Part shown: piece by piece, positions 48,818-58,102 of the stretch
Layout: every line of letters starts with the position of its first letter
Numbering within the stretch: position 1 is the stretch's first letter
Origin: Phlebiopsis flavidoalba
Lineage: Eukaryota; Basidiomycota; Agaricomycetes; Polyporales; Phanerochaetaceae
Direction: 5' to 3'
DNA: 64,000 bases
Assembly: GCA_035772785.1 (NCBI GenBank)
Contig: JAOCPU010000030.1
Coordinates: 1 to 64,000, forward strand
The notes under the pieces: model-generated
What the model was told of the DNA's origin: nothing
What the model saw: only the letters and a program-made list of their open reading frames with translations
Databases searched by the model: none
Made by a program: the position numbers and the translations under genes

Positions 48818-51762
48818 TTACGAGCTGCGAGTTCCATCGTCGAGCTCATGGAAGGGTGATGTCGAGGCCTTCGATGCAATAGATGCGTCTGCAGGGTGGT
48901 TGTCCTCGATGTCAAGGCTGTCACCTGTACCTGCACGAATCTTCACCACGTCTCCATCCCTGCACTGTTGTCAGCCGAAGGGTGGAGGAGAGGCAATCAA
49001 GATCACTCACCGAATTGTGCCCTTCAGCATCTTCTGCTGCGCGAGCGGGAAGAGAACCTTCGTCCTGACGACTCTCGCAATCGCCCGCGCGCCGTAGACG
49101 TCCGAGTATCCTTGGTCTGCGAGCCAGTCCTTGGCAGCTTGGTCGACATCCAGCGTAATGCGCTTGCTGCGCAGGCGGTCCGCTACGTCCACGAGACGCA
49201 GGTCAACGACCTGTAAGATAGACTCGCGCGAGAGCTTGTTGAACACCAGCATTGAGTCAAGGCGGTTCAGCAGCTCGGGCGGGAAATACTCTGACGTGCG
49301 CTCCAGAACCTGGTCGCGCGCTTCACTGGTAACGACGCCATTCGCGTCGCTCGCCGAGGGGTGTGCAAGCACGTCTGAGCCAAGGTTGCTGGTAAGGCAG
49401 ATGATCGTGTTGCGGAAATCCACCTTGCGGCCTTGCGAGTCTGTAATAGTGCCTTCGTCGAGGATTTGAAGAAGAATGAGGGCTACATCCTTGTGCGCCT
49501 TCTCAAGCTCGTCGAGTAGCACGACTGCGTATGGCTTTCGCCGGACTGCCTCCGTCAGTTTGACCGCCCTCCTCGAAACCGACGTAGCCTGGTGCAGCGC
49601 CGATGAGCCGAGAGATAGTGTGACGGTCGTGGTATTCTGACATATTGATTTGTGACGAGGACCGCGCTGTTCGTCATTGAAGAGGAAACCCGCGAGTGCC
49701 TTGCAGAGTTCGGTTTTGCCGACGCCAGTAGGTCCGAGAAAGAGGAAAGAGGCCACAGGTCGATTGGGAGCTTGGAGGCCGGCACGAGAGATTCGAACGG
49801 CATCGCTGACTGCGGTTACGACATGGTCCTGCCCAACGACACGCTGTCGGAGCGCATCCTCCATCTGAATAAGCATTAGTATCGATGGAAGGGGCAGATA
49901 CTACAAATGCACGTACATGTACAAGTTTCTCGCGTTCACCTTTAAGCAAGCTCTGCACCGGTATACCCGTCGCCTTCGCTACAACCCGCGATATGTCGTT
50001 TTTGATGTGACTCGGTCGTGCAGCATGGTTAACCTGCCCTCCCGCTCCGCGCATCCTCCGCCGCTTCGGTTTCGCGCGGCAACTGACGTTCCAAGTCCGG
50101 GATGGTCGCAAACCTCAACTGGCTGGGCCTTTTCGTACAGACCCTCGCGCTGCGCGACCTCAAGTTCGTGTTTCGCGTCTTCCAGGCGTTGCTTCAGATC
50201 CTTGACTTTCTGCCACTTTGCTCGTTCCGCGTTCCAAAGGTCCTCGAGCCGTCTGGCTTCCTCACGTTTCGCGCTGAGTGTATCTTCGACTTTCTTGCGG
50301 CGCTCAACGGAGACAAAAACGTCTGACTCATTCTTGAGTGACTCGAGCTCGATTTGAAGCGTCATTATCTCGCGGTCCAGGGATTCAAGTTCATCTGGCT
50401 TGGATTCTTGTGCGAGACGTAACGCGGAAGCGGCTTCGTCGACCAGGTCAATAGCTTTGTCGGGTAGGAAGCGGTCTGAGATGTAGCGTGCACCATAGAC
50501 TGCGGCTGTGGCAGAGTTAGTATGTCAAGGGTATGTTGTGATGAGAGCTACTTACCCGTCACAAGAGCGCCGTCACTTATCTCAACACCGTGGTGAACTT
50601 CATAGCGAGGCTTGAGTCCACGAAGAATACTGATAGTTGACTCTACGCTGGGTTCATCTATTGTCACCGGCTGGAATCGACGACGCTCTAATGCTGCGTC
50701 CTTGCCAATTGTCTTCCTGTACTCATCAGCTAAAGCAGCAAGTTTTAGCGTTCAAATAAGGGGTGTCTGCATCACGGCGAGCACTCACGAGTTGTGGGCA
50801 CCGACCAGCTGCAAGCCTCTGGCTAGAGCGGGTTTGATCATTTGACCGGCATCAATGCTTCCTTCTGCCTTTCCGAGATTGAACAATGTATGCACTTCGT
50901 CAATGAAACATATGACGTTGCCAGCTTCGTCCTCGATATCGCGTAAAAGTGCTTTGAACATTTTTTCTTCGAATTGCCCACGGATGCCTGACCCGCCATA
51001 AGGACGCTAAGTCAATCGAGAGAACACGCTTGTGTTGTAAGCTCTGAAATAATGTTATGAGGACTTGAACAAAAGCTCCATAGATAAATGGACACTGGGT
51101 ATTACGCACAGAGACTCCTGTGACCGTCAGGTTCGCGAATGTCCTGGCGTAATTCGATGTGCGGAACACCCCAGTGCCCATTTAGCCAAACAGACATACC
51201 TCGGGAACTTCTCCAGCAACGATCCGACTGGCAAGGCCCTCCAGGATGGCAGTCTTGCCGACACCAGTGGACCAATGAGAACAGGATTTGATTTCGTTCT
51301 TCTTGACAAGACTTGAGCCATGGTCAGCGCATCGAGTAGCGAAATCTGAAAAACGACGACGCACTTTGAATGGTCCCTCCGAATCTCCTCGTCTCGTCCT
51401 ATCGTTGGATCTAGCTTTCCATTGCGTGCAAGTTCAGTCAAATCAACACTATACTCCTTCAGTGCTTCTCCTGGTTTCTTTGTTGACCAAACATGTTGAA
51501 TCCACCAGGCCCACAGCCATGCCTCCGCCTCCGCCTCCCCCTGGAAGGTGTCGCATATCCTCGGGTGGATGCCGCGAGGGTGTGAGGTTAGGACGTATAA
51601 CCGGTGTGAAGGCATGTGCAGTGGGTACACAAGCGCGCGACGCAAATGCCCGCCATGACTTGAGGGTCGTAAAGCAAGCGTAGAGATGCCTCGACCACTG
51701 GAAGCAAGCTCAAGGGCGTGTTCGAGGCGAGGTGGCGCAACATCGAGGAAAGAGCGAATCAA
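48818..51762 (-). CDS. HSP78: mitochondrial ClpB/Hsp104-type disaggregase
   Basis: A hexameric AAA+ chaperone that rescues aggregated mitochondrial proteins. The start at 51762 gives an Arg-rich, targeting-like N-terminus. The absence of the full ClpB N-domain fits Hsp78. The first AAA domain begins with [20 protein letters not shown] and IGRDEEIRR, a Walker A spread over two frames ([18 protein letters not shown]), Walker B as [12 protein letters not shown], and then [16 protein letters not shown]. The coiled-coil M domain follows ([20 protein letters not shown] and similar). The second AAA domain has [53 protein letters not shown] and [12 protein letters not shown]. After a last intron it ends ELDDGTRSS at 48818-48820. 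Breaks of one base occur near 49565, 49640, 50095, 50760 and 51265. Confidence 0.93.
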
Positions 51763-52138
51763 TGGGGCGCGAAACCAGGTCGTGACAGGATTATGAGGAA
51801 AGCAAAGCGGAGAGGTTAGACAATGTATCCGCAGAGCCTGCTTTTGACATGGTCGTAGTGGTACCGAACCGCGCGTCCTCTAACGCGGAACGTCCCCAGA
51901 GCCTTCACGGGCGTTCTCGTCAGGGGTAAACACGTGGTTTGCCACTTGCCATTTTCGGAGAGCAAACTAAAGTGCGCTGGGCCGCGGAAGCAAAACAGAG
52001 GTGCAGGCAGAGGATCCGATAGCTAGAGCGCATATTATCTGTTTCTCACAGTGCTCACGTCACCGGGGGGGGCTTCCAGTGTTCAAACTTCCCCTTTCAT
52101 GGCCCCAAAAAGAACGACACGGGAGGGTTTAAAAAGGA
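51763..52138. other. promoter side of HSP78
   Basis: 376 bases between HSP78 and the tRNA gene, both on the minus strand. A G8 run lies near 52067. No gene and no clear heat-shock element array was identified by eye. Confidence 0.4.
52132..52136 (-). terminator. Pol III T5 terminator of the tRNA-Thr gene
   Basis: On the minus strand the tRNA 3' end is followed within three bases by TTTTT. Confidence 0.5.
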
Positions 52139-52219
52139 TTCCCACTAGCCGACTTGAACGAACTGACCTCGTCATTACATAATACTAGTGACGCGCTCTA
52201 CCAGCTGAGCTAAGCGGGA
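52139..52219 (-). tRNA. tRNA-Thr (AGT), with a short intron
   Basis: Acceptor TCCCGCT pairs with AGTGGGA over seven positions (one G-T). The D arm GCTCAGCTGGTAGAGC contains the A box. Anticodon stem CGTCA/TGACG encloses CTAGTATTATGTAA, that is a standard loop with anticodon AGT plus a seven-base insertion in the intron position. The T arm reads AGTTCG TTCAAGT CGGCT with one extra T in the 5' stem compared with the copy at 54446. It may be functional; the extra T could be a consensus error. Confidence 0.7.
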
Positions 52220-52574
52220 CTTATTGACGCTTGCCTCATACCTGTAGTGATAAATTATAAATGGCTCAATGCTCCGGACGACGAGTTCCCATGGCCACTT
52301 CTCAAACTCAGGGAGAGCATTCGGCTGGCTCACGATTTTCAGGTCCGCCTTCAGACCGGCCGTTACACACGTTTAGGACCAAGTCCACTCTATTCCAAGC
52401 CACATACCAGCCCTCCTTGCAGTGTAGTGGGGTATTATGTACTAACTATCGATGAGTACGTCACGCTCGGATGCTACAACTAAATATGCCTTCGCGCGCG
52501 TACAGCCCAGTTTAGTGGGAAACAAAATCTCAAAGAAAATCCTGTCGCTTCGACAGCCCAGACTTAGTACTCGA

Positions 52575-53653
52575 CTAAAGCTTCAATCCTCCATCAAATC
52601 GTCTGACCACGGTTTCGTACGTGTCAATGTCACCCGTTACCAGCTGCAGCTGTCTACGCGCGCCCGCTAGAGAATCCTTGCCAAGTACCAGTCTCATCGG
52701 TGGGTGGGGCAAACATGACAGCTCGTAAATCTTCTGGACGGCCTTGACCACAGTCCCCGGATGCTGAAATGCCACGCGAAGGGAGGAGGATGTCGGCAAA
52801 GGCTTGTCGGGTTTGGGCGGCAACACCATTTGGGTTGGGAGTAAGCGGGATGTAGAGGGAACCTCTCTCCTTTGCCTTCAGCGTATACGTTTGTACGGAA
52901 GATCCCCGGCTCGATCAACGAAACCTGGGTGGTACATCGTCGTCCGTTCAGCATCGCTACGCCGGGAAAGCACTATCTTACCTTGATGTTCCAGCTGGGA
53001 TCAAGTTCAGTAGCGAGTGTCTGCGTAATGCCTTCCAAGGCTGCATATCTGGTGAGACATCCCAGGGTCCGGAAATAAGTGAATCAATGTCACTTACCAC
53101 ACTTTGCCGCGCTGTAAAATCCTCCGCAAGGGAACGGGGACAGCCCCGCAGCAGAGCTATTCACCAACAGTCTTCCCCCGACGCCCGGCGGGGGTTGTCT
53201 TCGCGGAAAGAACCGAACGGCCTCCACACTGACGTTCGTTGCGCCCCAGAAATTGATATCAAAATGTCGACGCGCCGCTGCCTCCGGTGTTCCTTCGACT
53301 TCCCCTCCCAGCGACACACCCGCGTTGTTGAAACACGACTATCAACACGTCCAAAAGCCGCTTTTGCTTGCCGGAAGCCATCAACGATGTCTGCCTGAAC
53401 GCGCACGTCGAGTTGGACTATCAGGAGCTGTTCGGAGGTGTACTTGGCCGTGAGATTCTCGAGGGCTGCAGGCGTTCTAAGGGGTAGCGACAACTCTATC
53501 GCCCTTCTCGAGAGCAAGCTCGACCATCTGTCGGCCGAAGCCTGAAGACGATCCTGTAACTGTTCCGGTGGGATGAGCACTTAGTGTTTGATACTCCTCA
53601 AGCCGTTCAGGCTTCAGCTCACCTAGCCACACTCGAGGCTCTGCAGAAGACAT
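52575..53653 (-). CDS. short-chain dehydrogenase/reductase, dispersed copy 6
   Basis: Sixth member of the SDR family of 33-41 kb, lying about 11 kb beyond the array and on the minus strand. Start at 53653, MSSAEPRVWL, and then an intron at the same codon as in the array copies. TGSSSGFGRQMVELALEKGD follows across a frame change, then LDVRVQADIVDGFRQAKAAF, GRVD, VSLGGEVEGTPEAAARRHFD, INFWGATNVSVEAVRF, GGRLLVNSSAAG (catalytic Ser) and GGFYSAAKCGK (Tyr and Lys). After introns VSLIEPGIFRTNVYAEGKGE and the C-terminal PPMRLVLGKDSLAGARRQL follow, with stop at 52575-52577. Frame changes occur at about 52740, 52800, 53195, 53330 and 53490. Key residues are kept. NNAG itself is disrupted by a frame change. 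Confidence 0.78.
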
Positions 53654-54445
53654 GAGGATGCTTGCGGAGATACTTAAACGAGTCCGTCACAGGGAACTCG
53701 CCTTCTGCAGGCTTTTATGAAAGCACCTGGCGGCCGTCAACTGAACGGGCTTGAACGCCACGCGCTCATATCAATGATATCCCTGCAGCGACCGTCTGCA
53801 TCGACCAGCACGTTGTGTACGCGCATTGGCCATTGGGATCAAAATTGCGACGGAGAAAGCTGTTTCCCCTCACAGCGGGAACATGACCAAAACGACGACA
53901 TACCCACGCTGTCACGCTCACATCAGCAAACTTGGGATTGTTGAACCAGCTATCGACGTATTGGAGGTCATATCTGTGCAGGGTCGAGCTAGACCCTTAG
54001 CTGGGTAACGGCAGAGTAACGGCAGGAGTAGCAGCTCGTGCAAGTAGGCCTGGCCTGCGCGGGCAGGCGGAGTGTCAACGTATATACGCGCAGAAATGAC
54101 CCTTTATGTGGGTTCACGGAATCTGCCCACGCACCAGAACATGTTCTCTGTATCCTCGCTGCGATGGGTAATCCTCGTCGATTTTCGCTGTGATTGTCTA
54201 TCCATATTGCTGTAATGCTGACTGCAGTGAAGTTTTTAAGCTATTTGTCGCGACGTTTGAGCTTGGATCAGTCTGGGAGTGGATTAGATTTGATAGCTGT
54301 TGTGTTTGCTATGGAACCGTATCGAGAGATGCTGGGTCTTGACTGAGGTGGTCCAAACCACGAATCTCACAGTTCGCGTGTGGTGCAAGGTCTTCACTTT
54401 TTGAAACATGATTGATTATATAACTGCCACAGGGTAGGGGTGTAA
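53654..54445. other. intergenic between SDR copy 6 and tRNA-Thr
   Basis: Holds the SDR promoter (CATAAAAG-type TATA on the minus strand near 53711-53718). No other gene is recognised. Confidence 0.45.
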
Positions 54446-54526
54446 TCCCGTTTAGCTCAGCTGGTTAGAGCGCGTCACTAGTATTACCTAATGACGAGGT
54501 CAGTCGTTCAAGTCGGCTAATGGGAA
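54446..54526 (+). tRNA. tRNA-Thr (AGT), with a short intron
   Basis: Best of three copies. Acceptor TCCCGTT pairs fully with AATGGGA (one G-T), D arm GCTC/GAGC, anticodon stem CGTCA/TGACG. The loop CTAGTATTACCTAA has U33 and anticodon AGT, plus a seven-base insertion after position 37. Variable loop AGGTC, T arm AGTCG/CGGCT with loop TTCAAGT, discriminator A. A run of eight T at about 54546-54553 could terminate Pol III. It lies in opposite orientation to the copy at 52139, with SDR copy 6 between them. Confidence 0.8.
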
Positions 54527-54836
54527 TTCTTGCCGTTGAACAGTGTTTTTTTTCTTTTTTCTTGAATTCGGGTACCTTACTACCAGGGTCCCTATCCAGG
54601 GCTCGCACCTAACAAACGTCAGGTGGTGCACAGCACTGTCTCATCTTGAGTATGCAGCGGTTATGATCAAAATTTTATGAATTAGAAGCACAATAGCGGT
54701 GGTTACACTTAAGCCAGGTCTGTGTACCACGAGAATTGCGTGCATAGGACAAGCCGCGTATATGGAGGAAGGTAGCAGACATAGAAGGGGTCCCATAGGG
54801 GGTATAAGGAGAGTGCGTATTGTATGAGAAGCCACA

Positions 54837-56325
54837 TTAATGGTACGAAATCCGACAAGAGCACAGAAAAAAACCTTGAGAAATATACAAACACCAAATG
54901 ACAGTGAAATCCAGGGTGAGCCAAAAATACGAACAAAGAGGAACATGCGATACGGAGGCCATTACGTTCACTTGGGACTCAGCCCGAGGTGAAAGAGGTG
55001 GCGTTATGTGGCTTTCCTTCCGGTGTGGGATTACGTTCAGGCAGCAGCGGCTCGCCTCCCGTTTCGCCACTGGAGCCGCTCCCAGAGAGCTCACATAGTC
55101 GCGGCACTCGACGCCCTCGCGCTTCGCCTCGCGCACGCCCTTCCTTCCATCAACAGTCCACAGCATCTGCCGCATCTGCCGTCTCGTTAACGTTCCGCGC
55201 GGCGGTGCTGTCGCTCGACCTCGCGATCCGCCTCGGCGCCCTGGAGCTGCACGCGGAGCTGCACATCGCGGTGCACGCAGCCGCACTCGCCCTGGAGCGG
55301 GCCAGCGCTCGCGCTCCTCGATGAGCTTGTGGTGCACGTATAACGACGACCGTCGCGGCGGCCGCCGACGAGCGCCCAGAGACAGGGGATGCCGTAGCCG
55401 AGGCCGTATGCGGTGTTTTCGGGGCGCGGTCCACGCGGCAGCGAGCAGCGCGGCGGCGACTATGAGCCCCGATGCGCCCCACCACACTGCGGTGTTGCGT
55501 AGCAGGCGCCGGATGACGATGCTTGTTTGGTAGCGGTGGGCCCAGGCGTGACGGAAGGCGAGCCCGCCGCCGCCGTCGACGGCAACGATGTCCTCGACCC
55601 ATGGTGTACGTGAGTGGGGGCAATGGTGAGTTTGGTGGGAGTGAGGACACGCGGATGGGAAGACGGAGGCGCCGGTCAAAGAGACCTGTGAGGAGTAGTG
55701 GGATGCAGAAGGCGAGCTGCACGCAGGGAAGCGCCATCGCGACTGTACGAGTGAGAGGCTGGGGTCAGGGACGAGCCAATAATTAGGGTACAAAAGAACC
55801 CAAAGAGTGCAACGGATACAAGTACACTGGCAGGTTGTATCAACATGAGGAAACGCAGATATCTGGAGAAGCTACGCACTGGAACGTTGTCCACACCGTA
55901 CCGCCCCGCTTCCAATGGGTCGTCTACTTTCGTGCCCATCCCGGAACCAAAGTTGGTAAGTACGCTGGGTGATCTTGAGCCCGCCTTACGGTGCCTATAA
56001 TGAGGTTCTTCGGCTCGTGACTGCAACAGAACCCAACGCAAGAAAAACCCAAACCCCAATAAGTCAACAATCAAGCGAGATTGTTTCTCGTCAAGTAAGT
56101 TACGCTCAAGTGCGCACCCCACTGAAGCGGCACACCACCAACAACAACACAATAAACCCCACAGGGTAGAACAGAATGAGGGCGGAGAATGCCCGCTTCG
56201 ATGAACAGGAGCATGGAAGAAAATAAACGATATATCGCTCGCGGCCGCGTGTGTACACGGAGCGTGTAGTTGAGCGAAGGTGGGGTACCGGCGGAGTAAG
56301 AGAGAGTGTCGATGTCGGACGACAC
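54837..56325 (-). CDS. multispanning membrane protein, basidiomycete orphan family
   Basis: The start at 56325, MSSDIDTLSYSAGTPPSLNY, is followed by YTLRVHTRPRAIYLFSSM and LLFIEAGILPLILFYP (first span, in two frames), a second span around 56130-56160, and DEKQSRLIVDLLGFGFFLRW. A loop with NFGSGMGTKVDDPLEAGRYG comes next, then RSFSRYLRFLMLIQPASV and VSVALFGFFCTLIIG. After an intron come VAVDGGGGLAFR, NTAVWWGASGLIVAAALLAA and, in another frame, NTAYGLGYGIP. The C-terminal third is charged and Arg/Ala-rich. No transporter signature is seen. I know similar uncharacterised proteins only from Agaricomycetes and cannot state a function. The C-terminal end is uncertain between about 55080 and 54837. 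Confidence 0.5.
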
Positions 56326-57539
56326 ATATCTCGGGGTCGTGACTTGGGGATTGCATTATGAGACACTACGGTCTCTGATGCTGTCTGTAGTCGCGGTTTT
56401 TCTCCTCATCCGGAGAGGTGTTCGCGCTGCGTCGGCGTGAAACTTCTCGTTTTCAGTTTCTCTCGAAAGGGGTGAGTCGTCGTAACGCGTATAGTTGTGG
56501 TTGTGCATCATCTAGAGATGACATGGTAGGTGAGGTTGGTCGTAAAGTTCGTCAAAGGGGGAAAGAGAAAGACGAAGGAGATGGATGGTGAGAGATGGAT
56601 GAAAAAGCGATGGCGAGTGGGAGACAGAGGTGGGGTATGTTGGCCCCAACGGGTGATGTTGTCCACGCCCAGGCGGGCCACGGCACATGCCCTGCCCGAG
56701 CACCCAGCCCCAGTCCCCACCCACAGAAAGTCGACGTCATGGCGGTAGAAAGTCGAGGCGTTTTGCCCCAATACGCGCCCCGGTCCGTTTAGGTAGGCGG
56801 CCCGCCTTGTGATCATAACACAAGCAAACAAAGGTAATGTGTCAATGATCTAACTTGAATTTTCTCACTGTTGCAGGCTCTTCCAGCCACATATCAACTC
56901 TATCAACTGATCGATCATGTAGACAGAGCGCTCAGTTCAATTTCTCCGTGTTTTGAGAGAATTTTTGCCTGATTCAACTGTGTAAGTAATCGCGTGACTG
57001 TGGGCGCCATGTCCAGAAGGTCTAAGTAAGTAGTACGGTCGTTGACACTTTTCAAACTGTCCCGGAAACTGTTCATGATATTAACCATTTGTCTATCAGA
57101 TTCAAAGTTTGGAAACGCACAACGAATCGTTGATGACCCGGATCGCTAAGCAAAAACCTTCAATCTGCAAGTTCGTAGTGTAGTGCCAGCGCTTATGACT
57201 GGGGTTGGTCATGTAGCAGGCTGTCCAATCGTCCGCGTTGTGACCCTCGGCACAATGGATAGAGGTTGTTTCATTCGTTGTTAGTCCCCTTTCAGCACCG
57301 AAAGGTGCTTTGGTAGTGTTTGAAAGGCTGTGTTACTCAAAATACAGCACATACTGTTTAGTTTACTGTCTATAAACAGTTTATAAACTGTTTACAACTG
57401 TTACTGTTTCTTATGGTAAAAATATTTGTAAACATAAACTAAACAGTTGGAGCCTTACCCTGAACTTTGAAATTGTGAAAGCTGATGCTGGCCTCTCCAA
57501 AAACGAGACCTCAAGAAATTCACCAGTGAACACAATCAT
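56326..57539. other. intergenic, no gene recognised
   Basis: Open frames of up to 107 codons at 56508-56831 lack domains. The right end is AT-rich and carries an inverted repeat (57353-57447). Confidence 0.4.
57353..57447. repeat. short inverted repeat with 13-bp perfect arms
   Basis: ACTGTTTAGTTTA at 57353-57365 is mirrored by TAAACTAAACAGT at 57435-57447. Inside lie further AAACAG/CTGTTT steps (57376-57408), so several hairpins are possible. Confidence 0.65.
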
Positions 57540-57630
57540 TCACCACTAGCCGTTATCCGTGAACGAGCTTGACCTCGTCATACGAAATACTAGTGAAACG
57601 CACCGCTATACCAGCCTGAGCTAAGCGGGA
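57540..57630 (-). pseudogene. degenerate tRNA-Thr copy
   Basis: Shares TCCCGCTTAGCTCAG, CACTAGTATT and ATGACGAGGTCA with the two tRNA-Thr copies. It has extra bases in the D arm, anticodon arm and T arm, and the 3' acceptor strand AGTGGTG no longer pairs well. Confidence 0.6.
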
Positions 57631-57687
57631 GATACCAAAACCTACCCCCTATCTCCCATATATCCACTTTCGTCCCCCCGAGGGCCT

Positions 57688-58089
57688 CTACTTGCACACA
57701 CCGTGATGAATACTGCAAGGTGAAGCACAACGCGAATCGTCCATTCGAGCGCACCATACACGTCGAACGACGTCGATCGACCGAGAGGAAGGAACAGGCG
57801 CGCGTGTACGCCACGCGCGGTTTGTGCCTGGATTCGCTCTTGATAACACGACGGACGCGATGTTGGACAGCGACGCGGTCCGCGCTTCTGCCTCGGGGAG
57901 ACTAGACTCGAGCTCGTCGGGCCTACTTACCAGCTTCACCTCGTACCCCTTTGGGTCCTCGTACCGAACTACGACTGATCGCCATTCGAACACCACTCCA
58001 CTCACACAAAACACACAAAACAGAAAAAAGGCAATTTCGATCAAGCAGAACTTAAATATCCATCCTATAATACACACAAACAACAACAT
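57688..58089 (-). CDS. hypothetical small protein with N-terminal hydrophobic segment
   Basis: A 133-codon frame begins with a strongly hydrophobic 30 residues (LLFVCIIGWIFKFCLIEIAF and on), then VVRYEDPKGYEVKLV and a polar remainder. I do not recognise it. It lies just downstream of the MFS gene on the same strand and could be part of its 3' region. Confidence 0.2.
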   Translation of the reverse strand: MLLFVCIIGWIFKFCLIEIAFFLFCVFCVSGVVFEWRSVVVRYEDPKGYEVKLVSRPDELESSLPEAEARTASLSNIASVVLSRANPGTNRAWRTRAPVPSSRSIDVVRRVWCARMDDSRCASPCSIHHGVCK

Positions 58090-58102
58090 TATTCACACAC
58101 GC

